Shown piece by piece: positions 1-7,525 of a stretch of 32,762 bases of DNA; position 1 is the first letter of the stretch, and each line of letters starts with the position of its first letter. The DNA comes from Bacteroidota bacterium (lineage in GTDB: Bacteria > Bacteroidota > Bacteroidia > Chitinophagales > Chitinophagaceae). The stretch spans positions 1-32,762 of the forward strand of contig CANFLP010000002.1 in the NCBI GenBank assembly GCA_947447835.1. The letters run 5' to 3'. The position numbers were made by a program, and so were the translations under genes. Below the pieces are notes generated by a model. It worked only from the letters and a program-made list of their open reading frames with translations. It was not told the origin of the DNA and did no database searches.

Positions 1-438
1 ACGATCGTTTGATTTATCTCCATTACTAAATCTATCAGGCATTAAAAAATAAACCAGGTCGGCCGAACTAAGCCCTTGTGCAAACTGAGTACCCTTTCCT
101 TTTCTTCTAGCCAATAATGGCCATTTTACTTTAGTATTTTTCCCTTCTGCCGATAGTAGTAAATCAACAACACCAGGTTTGGCATTTGTGCTAATTTCTA
201 AATCCACAGCGATATAGTGTCCATTTTCAAAATGATGGACTTTTTTCAAAGTCACACCTGTATAATTTACTTGAATTGTTGCTTTTGAATAATTAGCAGT
301 TTCGCATCTTAATAATACTTGTACATTACGAGCATGCATGTTGACAAACCAATTGCTTGGATATAGTTCCACTTTTTGAGCGCACACATTGCTTGCCACT
401 GTTACCATGAACAGCAATACACCTATTACCTTTTTCAT
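1..438 (-). CDS. GH13 alpha-amylase/cyclomaltodextrinase-like enzyme, 5' part only
   Basis: The first 146 codons are present and the gene runs off the left edge. The start ATG (438-436) overlaps the TAA of the upstream transporter gene as TAATG, which implies translational coupling. Residues 1-21 form a signal peptide (MKKV, hydrophobic core, ending CAQ), so the enzyme is exported to the periplasm or outer surface. Residues of about 22-115 read as the beta-sandwich domain found at the N-terminus of cyclomaltodextrinase-type GH13 enzymes. Then comes DLVYFLMPDRFSNGD, the typical first strand of the GH13 barrel, where DRF.NGD usually binds calcium. Catalytic residues lie outside the window. Its place behind a sugar carrier and glycogen genes suggests it cuts maltodextrin or starch-like glucans. 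Family assignment is firm; substrate is inferred. Confidence 0.82.
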   Translation of the reverse strand, partial: MKKVIGVLLFMVTVASNVCAQKVELYPSNWFVNMHARNVQVLLRCETANYSKATIQVNYTGVTLKKVHHFENGHYIAVDLEISTNAKPGVVDLLLSAEGKNTKVKWPLLARRKGKGTQFAQGLSSADLVYFLMPDRFSNGDKSNDR

Positions 439-1757
439 TAATTAGATTTTTCTTCTTTAATAATAATCACACAAATCACACTTGCCAAAAGCAATAAGAA
501 TCCCCCTATTTGCACTGCCATCAATCTATCATTATGTAAAAATTGAGACATGATTTTTCCGAAAAATAAGGATGCAATAATTTCAGGCAACACGATAAAA
601 AAGTTAAATATACCCATGTAAATACCCATCTTCTGCTCTGGTATAAAACCAGCTAACATGGAGTATGGCATGGAAAGAATAGACGCCCAAGCAATACCCA
701 CTAATCCCATACTTACATATAAAAAATTCACGTCTTTGACATAGTACACCGAAATCAATCCAATACCACCAAGTAATAAACACATTGCATGTGTATACTT
801 TTTACCCAGTAAGCCAACCCAAAAAGATAAAGTAAATGAAAAGCCAAAGGTAACTAAGTTCAATATAGCTGATGTAGTATTAGCGTGTTCCAATCCCATT
901 GTAAATGCATTACTATTGGTAATAGGATCACCATTAAATAACTGAGTAGCTACTCCAGTACTATAATAAAACCACATTAAAAACAAACCAGGCCAAGTTA
1001 TAAAATTGACCAATGCCAAACGTTTCATTTGCACCGGCATATTTTTTATGGAATCAACTATTTCTGAAACAATAGATGCTTTATTTTCATTGGGCTCAAC
1101 AGCTCCTGGATTAGATGGTGGATATTCCTTGCTTTTTATAATAGTATACATTACCGCTACAAAAAATATAGCACCACCAATATAAAAGGAAACTAAAATA
1201 TTTTGTGGAATAGTGCCATTTACTTTTTCTCTAGAAATATGCAACCACTTCACTAATAATTGTGGTAAATAGCCTGCAATGAATGACGCCAATCCTATAA
1301 ACATACTTTGCATAGAAAATCCAAAAGAGCGTTGTTTCTCATCTAAATTATCTGCCACAAAAGCTCTAAATGGCTCCATGGTCACATTTATACTTGAATC
1401 TAATATCCAAAGCACCCCTGCTGCCATCCATACCGATGAAGAATTCGGCATCACAAATAACAAGGCAGAACTAATGATTGCACCCACTAAAAAGAATGGT
1501 CTTCTTCGTCCTAATTTAGGATGCCATGTTCTATCACTAAAATATCCGATAATAGGTTGAATAATTAAACCGGTCATTGGAGCTGCAAGCCAAAGGCCTG
1601 GTATTTGTTCTGGCTTGGCACCAAGAAACTCATAAATAGCACTCATATTTCCCATTTGCAAACTCCAACCAAATTGAATTCCAAAGAATCCAAAACACAT
1701 ATTCCAAATTTGCCAAAAACTTAATTTGGCTTTTTCACCTGTGTAAGCTGTACTCAT
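438..1757 (-). CDS. SLC45-like MFS transporter, probable maltose/alpha-glucoside:H+ symporter
   Basis: This 439-residue integral membrane protein has about 12 hydrophobic segments and the size of a standard MFS carrier. Near the start, FGIQFGWSLQMGNMSAIYEF is the motif seen in bacterial and eukaryotic SLC45/sucrose-type carriers. GYFSDR...LGRRRPF at residues 71-88 is the MFS cytoplasmic loop 2-3 signature. The segment around DSSINVTMEPFRAFVADNL also fits this group. Members characterised elsewhere move maltose, sucrose or related glucosides with protons. The gene follows glgC by 12 bases and overlaps the GH13 start by one base, so it belongs to the same operon. In that setting it would import the products of the secreted glucanase across the inner membrane. 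The exact sugar cannot be read from sequence. Confidence 0.85.
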   Translation of the reverse strand: MSTAYTGEKAKLSFWQIWNMCFGFFGIQFGWSLQMGNMSAIYEFLGAKPEQIPGLWLAAPMTGLIIQPIIGYFSDRTWHPKLGRRRPFFLVGAIISSALLFVMPNSSSVWMAAGVLWILDSSINVTMEPFRAFVADNLDEKQRSFGFSMQSMFIGLASFIAGYLPQLLVKWLHISREKVNGTIPQNILVSFYIGGAIFFVAVMYTIIKSKEYPPSNPGAVEPNENKASIVSEIVDSIKNMPVQMKRLALVNFITWPGLFLMWFYYSTGVATQLFNGDPITNSNAFTMGLEHANTTSAILNLVTFGFSFTLSFWVGLLGKKYTHAMCLLLGGIGLISVYYVKDVNFLYVSMGLVGIAWASILSMPYSMLAGFIPEQKMGIYMGIFNFFIVLPEIIASLFFGKIMSQFLHNDRLMAVQIGGFLLLLASVICVIIIKEEKSN

Positions 1758-1769
1758 AATTTGTATTTT

Positions 1770-3053
1770 TTATATCACAAAACCATTTGGAATCACTGCT
1801 CCTTTTTTAATTACAACAATATTGTCTTTTATGGTATATAAAGGATGGTCTACTTTTTCTAAGTGCGCTCCGCCTTTAATGGTTACGTCATTACCAATAG
1901 AACAGTTTTTATCTACAATCGCATCTTCAATTACACATCTTTCGCCAATACCTAATATCGGTTCGCCCGCACTGGTTTTAGCATTAATTTGTTCAATGGT
2001 TTCATAATAGTCACAACCCATTATGTAAGCATTTTTAATAACAGTGCCTTCACCAATTCGAGACCTAATACCAACAACAGACTTTGTAATAGAGGCTGCA
2101 TGAATGATAGAGCCCTCCGCTACAATCGCCTGATTAATTTGCGTGCCACTTATTTTAGCAGGTGGCAACATTCTTGGACGAGTATAAATAGTTTGTGCAC
2201 TATCAAATAAATTAAACGGCGGAATCTCGTCAGTCAATGCAATATTCGCTTCGAAGAAAGAATAGATATTCCCAATGTCTGTCCAATAGCCATCGTATTG
2301 ATAACTAATTACTTTATAATGCGCAATGGAGTCAGGAATAATTTCTTTACCAAAATCAGTGGCATTTGCATGCACTTCATTTAATAGTTTATATAAAATT
2401 TCTTTGTTAAAAACATAAATACCCATGGAAGCTAAATAATTTCGCCCCTGTGCTTTCATTGCATCACCGGTGTCACTTACCCAGTCTGGCAATAATTCCT
2501 TTTTTGGTTTTTCGATAAAGGAAGTAATTACATTTTCGTCATTAGATTTTAAAATGCCGAACTCAGGTGCTTCTCTATCACCAACAGGAATTGTCGCAAT
2601 GGTTAATGCAGCACCACTTTGTTTATGCGCATCAATCATTTTACTAAAATCCATTTGATACAATTGATCCCCGCTCAAAATTAATACATAATCAAAATCC
2701 ATCTTGTCCAAATGTCTTAATGACTGTCTAACAGCATCGGCAGTTCCCTGAAACCATCCTGGATTATCCGGCGTTTGCTCTGCAGCTAATATGTCTACAA
2801 AACCAGAACTAAAAGCACTAAAATGATACGTGTTTTTAATATGCTGATTTAATGAAGCTGAATTGAATTGTGTCAATACGAAAATTCTATTCAAATTACT
2901 ATTGATACAATTGCTAATTGGGATATCTACTAATCGATATTTACCTGCAATAGGGACGGCAGGTTTAGAACGTCTTGCAGTTAATGGCGATAATCTTGAC
3001 CCTGCGCCTCCTCCTAAAATAATAGATACCGTTTCTTTTGCGTAATTATTCAT
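1770..3053 (-). CDS. glgC: Glucose-1-phosphate adenylyltransferase (ADP-glucose pyrophosphorylase)
   Basis: It makes ADP-glucose from ATP and glucose-1-phosphate, the committed step of bacterial glycogen synthesis, in the cytoplasm. At 427 residues it has the normal length. The nucleotidyltransferase domain begins with LGGGAGSRLSPLT (residues 13-25) and SKPAVPIAGKYRLVD (29-43). FQGTADAVRQS, LSGDQLYQMD and GYWTDIGNIYSFFEANIAL carry the usual substrate and metal contacts. The C-terminal third contains hexapeptide-type left-handed beta-helix repeats (IGNDVTIKGGA and similar). The ATG start places the Rossmann motif correctly. It lies 13 bases behind glgA and 12 before the transporter. Allosteric control is common in the family, but the effector cannot be seen here. 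Confidence 0.95.
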   Translation of the reverse strand: MNNYAKETVSIILGGGAGSRLSPLTARRSKPAVPIAGKYRLVDIPISNCINSNLNRIFVLTQFNSASLNQHIKNTYHFSAFSSGFVDILAAEQTPDNPGWFQGTADAVRQSLRHLDKMDFDYVLILSGDQLYQMDFSKMIDAHKQSGAALTIATIPVGDREAPEFGILKSNDENVITSFIEKPKKELLPDWVSDTGDAMKAQGRNYLASMGIYVFNKEILYKLLNEVHANATDFGKEIIPDSIAHYKVISYQYDGYWTDIGNIYSFFEANIALTDEIPPFNLFDSAQTIYTRPRMLPPAKISGTQINQAIVAEGSIIHAASITKSVVGIRSRIGEGTVIKNAYIMGCDYYETIEQINAKTSAGEPILGIGERCVIEDAIVDKNCSIGNDVTIKGGAHLEKVDHPLYTIKDNIVVIKKGAVIPNGFVI

Positions 3054-3066
3054 ACCCTACAATTTA

Positions 3067-4485
3067 TTATTTAACAATGGATTCATATACATTTTTATAT
3101 TCTTGCACTACAGACTCCCAGCTATGATCTATTAACATGCTTTGTGTAATCATTTTTTTCATGTGTATTTTATCTTGATACACCGATATAGCGCGTTCAA
3201 TTGAATAAACGATATCCGATTCTGTTGCGTGTAAAAAACGAATACCAAAACCATCTGGCTCTCCCATATCTACTACCGTATCATGTAACCCTCCTGTATC
3301 TCTAACCATCGGAATGGTGCCATACCTTAAAGAATACATTTGATTCAATCCACATGGTTCTACCCTGCTTGGCATTAATAAAAAATCGGCAGCGGCATAA
3401 GCTTCGTGCCCAGTTTTTTCATCATACCCTATAAAAGTATTGTAGTCACCAGGATATAATTGTGTCAGATAATTTAATGCCGATTCTACTGCTGTATCTC
3501 CTGCACCAATCATTAAAAAATTAGCGCCACAATTTGTTTTATCTAAAGCATGTTGAATGGCACCAGGTAATACGTCGGCTGCTTTTTCGCCAACCAATCT
3601 CCCAATAAATACAATTAATGGTTTGTCTACATTTAAATTATATCTAGTACAAATAGCTTCTTTGTTTTTTCTTTTTCCTTCAGTTACATCTTTCACCGAA
3701 TAATGAAAAGGAACCATTGGATCGGTGGCAGGATTCCATACTTCGTTATCTATGCCATTCAATATCCCAATACATTTGCCTTGTTCATATTCAAATAAAG
3801 GTTCTAGCCCATTGGAATGCAGTTTTAATTCATGCATGTACGTGGGACTCACCGTAGTGACCCTGTCAGCACATTTAACGGCAGTCGCTAATGGGTTTAT
3901 ACTATTATTCCACTCAAGCAAACCGCGTTTCCATAAATCCCATCTTGGAATTAATATACTTTTATCCCATCCCATGGAACCATGGTATTGTGCATTATGA
4001 ATAGTTAAAACTGTTTTTACATTTTGTAATTTTTGATAATCATAGCAATGCTTCATCATAAATGGAACCAGTCCAGCTTGATGATCATGACAATGCACCA
4101 TATCGGGCTGTTGCGCCCAATGAGTTAGCCAATTTACTGTTGCAATTTGAAAACCTATGAACCTATCATTATCGTCGGTGTATCCATAAATTTTAGGTCT
4201 GTCTAATAGTCCATTAATATCAACTAGATATAAATTAAACCCAAGCTTGCTATCTTTTAATTTGATAATGGTATAATCAAAAAACCAATTTCCTAAATTC
4301 GCCTTGCCTTTAAAATGTACATCCCATTCGTTTTTTTCTAAGTAAGGTGTTTTATACATAGGCATTACTACAAGTGCCTCTTCGCCCATTTTGTTTTGAT
4401 ATTTTGGTAAAGCGCCTACCACATCACCCAGCCCACCGGCCTTTGCCATAGGATAACATTCTGCGCTTACATGTACAACAACCAT
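3067..4485 (-). CDS. glgA: Glycogen synthase (ADP-glucose-type, GT5)
   Basis: It transfers glucose from ADP-glucose to the growing alpha-1,4-glucan. At 472 residues it matches bacterial GlgA. The N-terminus VVHVSAECYPMAKAGGLGDV (residues 3-22) includes the ADP-glucose-binding KxGGL motif at residues 15-19, here KAGGL instead of the more common KTGGL. HCHDHQAG is the mid-domain motif. FIGRLVGEKAADVL stands where many homologues have a less acidic loop but keeps the lysine. The C-terminal domain carries SRVEPCGLNQMYSLRYG and RDTGGLHDTV. It is the first gene of the glgA-glgC-carrier-GH13 operon and is divergent from the hexose transporter. A branching enzyme gene is not visible in the window, so it presumably lies elsewhere. 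Confidence 0.95.
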   Translation of the reverse strand: MVVVHVSAECYPMAKAGGLGDVVGALPKYQNKMGEEALVVMPMYKTPYLEKNEWDVHFKGKANLGNWFFDYTIIKLKDSKLGFNLYLVDINGLLDRPKIYGYTDDNDRFIGFQIATVNWLTHWAQQPDMVHCHDHQAGLVPFMMKHCYDYQKLQNVKTVLTIHNAQYHGSMGWDKSILIPRWDLWKRGLLEWNNSINPLATAVKCADRVTTVSPTYMHELKLHSNGLEPLFEYEQGKCIGILNGIDNEVWNPATDPMVPFHYSVKDVTEGKRKNKEAICTRYNLNVDKPLIVFIGRLVGEKAADVLPGAIQHALDKTNCGANFLMIGAGDTAVESALNYLTQLYPGDYNTFIGYDEKTGHEAYAAADFLLMPSRVEPCGLNQMYSLRYGTIPMVRDTGGLHDTVVDMGEPDGFGIRFLHATESDIVYSIERAISVYQDKIHMKKMITQSMLIDHSWESVVQEYKNVYESIVK

Positions 4486-4630
4486 GAGATTCCTTAATTT
4501 GTCATGAATTTACATAATTGTAACAACAATTCCAACCCCCATATTTTACCCTTTGAATTGAACTTTTAATTCATTTTTTAAGTATTTTACGTGATCGATT
4601 TAAATATCAACGATTAAACTAACGAATGTT
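4486..4630. promoter_or_regulatory. Divergent control region of glycogen operon and hexose transporter
   Basis: This 145-base spacer must hold the promoters of both glgA (minus) and the FHS transporter (plus). An inverted repeat AATTGT-4 bases-ACAATT lies at 4516-4531, near the glgA start. On the plus strand TTG at 4558-4560 and TATTTTAC at 4583-4590 are a poor fit to the Bacteroidota consensus. I can call the region but not the exact start sites. Confidence 0.35.
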
Positions 4631-6319
4631 ATGAGCCAACCAAAACAGCCCACTAATACGGGTGCTTTATCTACCCTTATTGTGGTATTCTTTTTCTGGG
4701 GTTTTATTGCTTCAAGCAATAGTGTTTTTATCCCCTTTTGTAAACACAAATTTAATTTAGACCAATTCCAAAGTCAGTTAGTAGATTTCGCTTTCTACTT
4801 AGCTTACTACCTTGGTGCACTTGGCTTGTTTGCCTATGGTGCTTTTGGTGGAAAAGACCTAGTTGGAAAATGGGGTTATAAAAAAAGTATTGTTTACGGA
4901 CTTTTATTCTCTGCCATTGGTGCAGCTGCAATGATTATTGCTGTAAATGCAAATACATTCTCTGGAATGTTAGTAGGTTTATTTATTGTTGCCCTAGGAT
5001 TCTCTTTACAACAAACAGCAGCGCAACCTTTTGCAATTGCCTTAGGTGATGAAAGCACTGGTGCAAGCCGTGTAAACCTTGCGGGAGGTATTAACTCATT
5101 TGGTACCACTATTGGACCAATTGTAGTTGCTTTTGCCTTATTTGGAACTGCTGCTGCTATTACCGATGATCAAATTGCTGCATTAAGCTTGAGTAAAGTG
5201 GTCATATTATATAGTGCTGCTGGTTGCTTGTTTTTAGCTGCTGCTGCATTATTTCATTTTTCTAAGAAAGTGCCTGCCGGCATTAACGAAGAAAAAATCG
5301 AGCCAGCTAATAAGGCTTTGAAATTATTATTAATCATGACTGGTGTGTTGGTGATTATGTTTGTTCCTATTTTCAATAGCTACAAAATTGACCCAGCTAC
5401 TTTAACTGATGCTACTAAATTAGAATTAGAAACTACAAGATTAAAATGGTTATTCGGTGCTTTAGCTACCGTTGTTGTAGGTTTATTATATGCTAACTTC
5501 TCTGCTCAAAAAAACGAGAATGGCTGGGGTGCTATGAAATACCCTCAATTGGTATTAGGTATGTTAGCCCTATTTGTATACGTAGGAGTTGAAGTTGCTA
5601 TTGGATCTAACTTAGGTGAATTATTGAAACAAGCTGATTTTGGAAGTATCCCTTCTTCAAAAATTGCACCCTATGTTTCCATGTATTGGGGTAGTATGAT
5701 GATTGGTAGATGGACCGGCGCGATTTCTGCTTTTGAATTTAAAAATAATACTAAGAAAATCTTAACCTTAATTGTTCCATTAGTTGCTTTTGGAATTATC
5801 ATTGGGGTGAATAGTATTGCACAATACGACATGAGTCCTTTATACATGTATGTTGTTTGTATATTCATTCAAATTGGCGCATTCTACTTAAGTCAAGACA
5901 AGCCAGCTAAAACTTTAATGATATTCAGCATCATTGGTATCACTGCCATGTTAGTAGGTATCTTTAACAAAGGTGATTTAGCCACTTATGCATTCTTAAC
6001 TGGTGGTATTGCTTGTTCTATCATGTGGCCATCTATTTTTGCATTATCTATTGCAGGTTTAGGTAAGTACACTACACAAGGAGCCGCTTTCTTAATTATG
6101 ATGATTTTAGGTGGCGGTATTATCCCTCCTATCCAAGGAAAACTATCTGACTTCTTACAATCTTCAAATGCAGGAACACCTGGTTTTGGAATTCATAACT
6201 CATTCTGGATTCCTGTACTTTGTTTCGCTTATATATTATTCTTTGCCATTGCAGTAAAAGGAATATTAAAGAAACAAGGTATTAATTATGAAGAAGCTGA
6301 AGCAAAAGCTGGACACTAA
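4631..6319 (+). CDS. FHS-family sugar:H+ symporter (fucose/glucose/galactose permease-like), extended form
   Basis: This inner-membrane MFS carrier of the FucP/GluP (FHS) group has 562 residues, against roughly 410-440 for the classical members. The hallmark is FFFWGFIASSNSVFIPF followed by LDQFQSQLVDFAFYLAYYLG. QQTAAQPFAIALG and NLAGGINSFGTTIGP are the matching mid-domain motifs. The extra length sits between the halves, where two further hydrophobic stretches (about residues 230-250 and 275-295) surround a short polar loop, and there is more near the C-terminus, so about 14 membrane segments are likely. The sugar kinase begins 22 bases downstream, which points to hexose uptake followed by phosphorylation. 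The specific sugar is uncertain. Confidence 0.87.
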   Translation: MSQPKQPTNTGALSTLIVVFFFWGFIASSNSVFIPFCKHKFNLDQFQSQLVDFAFYLAYYLGALGLFAYGAFGGKDLVGKWGYKKSIVYGLLFSAIGAAAMIIAVNANTFSGMLVGLFIVALGFSLQQTAAQPFAIALGDESTGASRVNLAGGINSFGTTIGPIVVAFALFGTAAAITDDQIAALSLSKVVILYSAAGCLFLAAAALFHFSKKVPAGINEEKIEPANKALKLLLIMTGVLVIMFVPIFNSYKIDPATLTDATKLELETTRLKWLFGALATVVVGLLYANFSAQKNENGWGAMKYPQLVLGMLALFVYVGVEVAIGSNLGELLKQADFGSIPSSKIAPYVSMYWGSMMIGRWTGAISAFEFKNNTKKILTLIVPLVAFGIIIGVNSIAQYDMSPLYMYVVCIFIQIGAFYLSQDKPAKTLMIFSIIGITAMLVGIFNKGDLATYAFLTGGIACSIMWPSIFALSIAGLGKYTTQGAAFLIMMILGGGIIPPIQGKLSDFLQSSNAGTPGFGIHNSFWIPVLCFAYILFFAIAVKGILKKQGINYEEAEAKAGH

Positions 6320-6341
6320 TTTTAATTTAAACAATAGAACA

Positions 6342-7292
6342 ATGGATTCATATGTTATTGGCGTAGACATTGGAGGCACAGGAACCAAATATGGTATTGT
6401 AGATAAGGATGGCAATGTATTGCATTCAAGTTCGATGGCAACAAATACGCATGAACAAGTACATACTTATATAGATGAATTGCATGAAAAGCTTTCTGAG
6501 CTTATTGAAAAAGTAGGTGGCGTAGGCCGTATTAAAGGTATTGGCGTTGGTGCACCTAATGGCAATATCTACACGGGTACAATTGAGTATGCTCCAAACC
6601 TACCTTGGAAAGGAGTTATTCCTTTTGCTAAAATGCTACAGGATAAATTCAAATTGCCAGTTAAACTTACTAATGACGCAAACGCTGCGGCTGTAGGCGA
6701 AATGATGTACGGTGCTGCTAAAGGCATGAAGGATTTTATCATGATTACATTAGGCACCGGAGTTGGAAGCGGTATTGTTGCTAACGGACAGCTTATTTAC
6801 GGGCATGATGGATTCGCCGGGGAACTAGGTCATACTATTATTATTCCTGACGGTAGATTGCATCCTGGTACTGGCAAGAAAGGCTCTTTAGAAAGTTACG
6901 CCTCAGCCACAGGTGTTGCGCAATCGGCTATGGAAATTTTAAGAGATACCGACCGACCAAGTTTATTAAGAAATATTGAGACTGGAAAAATAACATCAAA
7001 AGATGTATTTGAAGCAGCTCAAAAAGACGATGAAGTTGCTAAGGAAGTATTTGAATACACAGGAAAGATTTTAGGTATGTCATTAGCGAACTTTGTTATG
7101 TTTTCTAGCCCAGAAGCTATCATCTTATTTGGTGGCTTAACCAAAGCGGGAGACATGATATTAAAGCCAACTCGTGAACATATGGAAGCAAATGTGATTG
7201 AGATATTTGAAAATAAAGTAAAGATATTATTCAGTCATCTTAAAGAATCTGACGCCGCCATATTAGGTGCTTCCGCATTAATGTGGGAGTAA
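6342..7292 (+). CDS. ROK-family sugar kinase, probable glucokinase
   Basis: It would phosphorylate a hexose imported by the upstream carrier. The reading frame is open from 6288, but the ATG at 6342 is preferred because VIGVDIGGTGTKYGIV (residues 5-20), the ATP-binding loop, then lies at the N-terminus, and because the earlier start would overlap the carrier gene. The protein is 316 residues, normal for ROK kinases. LTNDANAAAVGE (109-120) holds the likely catalytic Asp112, MITLGTGVGSGIV is the second phosphate motif, and GELGH (160-164) with GSLESYASATG follows. The zinc-binding CxCGxxGC motif is absent: HPGTGKKGS (174-182) stands in its place. The gene runs into a palindromic block at its stop codon. 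Glucokinase is inferred from family and context. Confidence 0.88.
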   Translation: MDSYVIGVDIGGTGTKYGIVDKDGNVLHSSSMATNTHEQVHTYIDELHEKLSELIEKVGGVGRIKGIGVGAPNGNIYTGTIEYAPNLPWKGVIPFAKMLQDKFKLPVKLTNDANAAAVGEMMYGAAKGMKDFIMITLGTGVGSGIVANGQLIYGHDGFAGELGHTIIIPDGRLHPGTGKKGSLESYASATGVAQSAMEILRDTDRPSLLRNIETGKITSKDVFEAAQKDDEVAKEVFEYTGKILGMSLANFVMFSSPEAIILFGGLTKAGDMILKPTREHMEANVIEIFENKVKILFSHLKESDAAILGASALMWE

Positions 7293-7349
7293 GAAAAATG
7301 TAAAGCATTTTTCTTACTCTGAATTCATTTTTAATGAATTCAGAGTAAG
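7288..7349. repeat. Two overlapping, mutually exclusive perfect hairpins
   Basis: The first inverted repeat pairs AGTAAGAAAAATG (7288-7300) with CATTTTTCTTACT (7306-7318), 13 pairs with a 5-base loop. Its left arm covers the kinase stop codon. The second pairs 7313-7329 with 7333-7349, 17 perfect pairs around a TTT loop. Both use CTTACT at 7313-7318, so only one can form at full length. The layout resembles an attenuator or a cruciform, but neither hairpin is followed by a T run. Function is unknown. Confidence 0.85.
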
Positions 7350-7350
7350 T

Positions 7351-7459
7351 CTACCAAATTTGGTAAAATTATATTCTACCATATTTTGGTAAAATTATAT
7401 TCTACCATATTTTGGTAAAATTATATTCTACCATATTTTGGTAAAATTACATTCTACCA
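7351..7459. repeat. 26-bp tandem repeat, about 4 copies, with palindromic cores
   Basis: Copies start at 7351 (25 bases, core CCAAATTTGG), 7376, 7402 and 7428 (one base change at 7450), with a partial fifth at 7454. The unit is CTACCATATTTTGGTAAAAT followed by TATATT or a close variant. Every copy holds a TACCA...TGGTA inverted repeat, and the first is the perfect 14-bp palindrome TACCAAATTTGGTA at 7352-7365. Units are contiguous without spacers. Candidate roles are a protein-binding array, a 3' RNA structure or a simple minisatellite. Confidence 0.9.
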
Positions 7460-7473
7460 AAATATATAATTAT

Positions 7474-7510
7474 AAAAAAAGTGCCACTCTAATCGAGCGG
7501 CACTTTTTTT
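7474..7510. terminator. Bidirectional intrinsic terminator between kinase and lipA
   Basis: A7 followed by GTGCC, an inner CTC/GAG stem with one mismatch, then GGCAC and T7 form a hairpin with T runs on both strands. It serves the convergent ROK kinase (plus) and lipA (minus) transcripts. Confidence 0.88.
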
Positions 7511-7525
7511 ATGATATAGCTTTAA

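Noticed and set aside
6288..6341. Upstream start for the ROK kinase
   Set aside because: It would overlap the carrier gene and add 18 residues before the nucleotide-binding loop. The ATG at 6342 fits the family.
7351..7459. CRISPR-like array
   Set aside because: The units are contiguous with no variable spacers and no cas gene is present. It is a tandem repeat.
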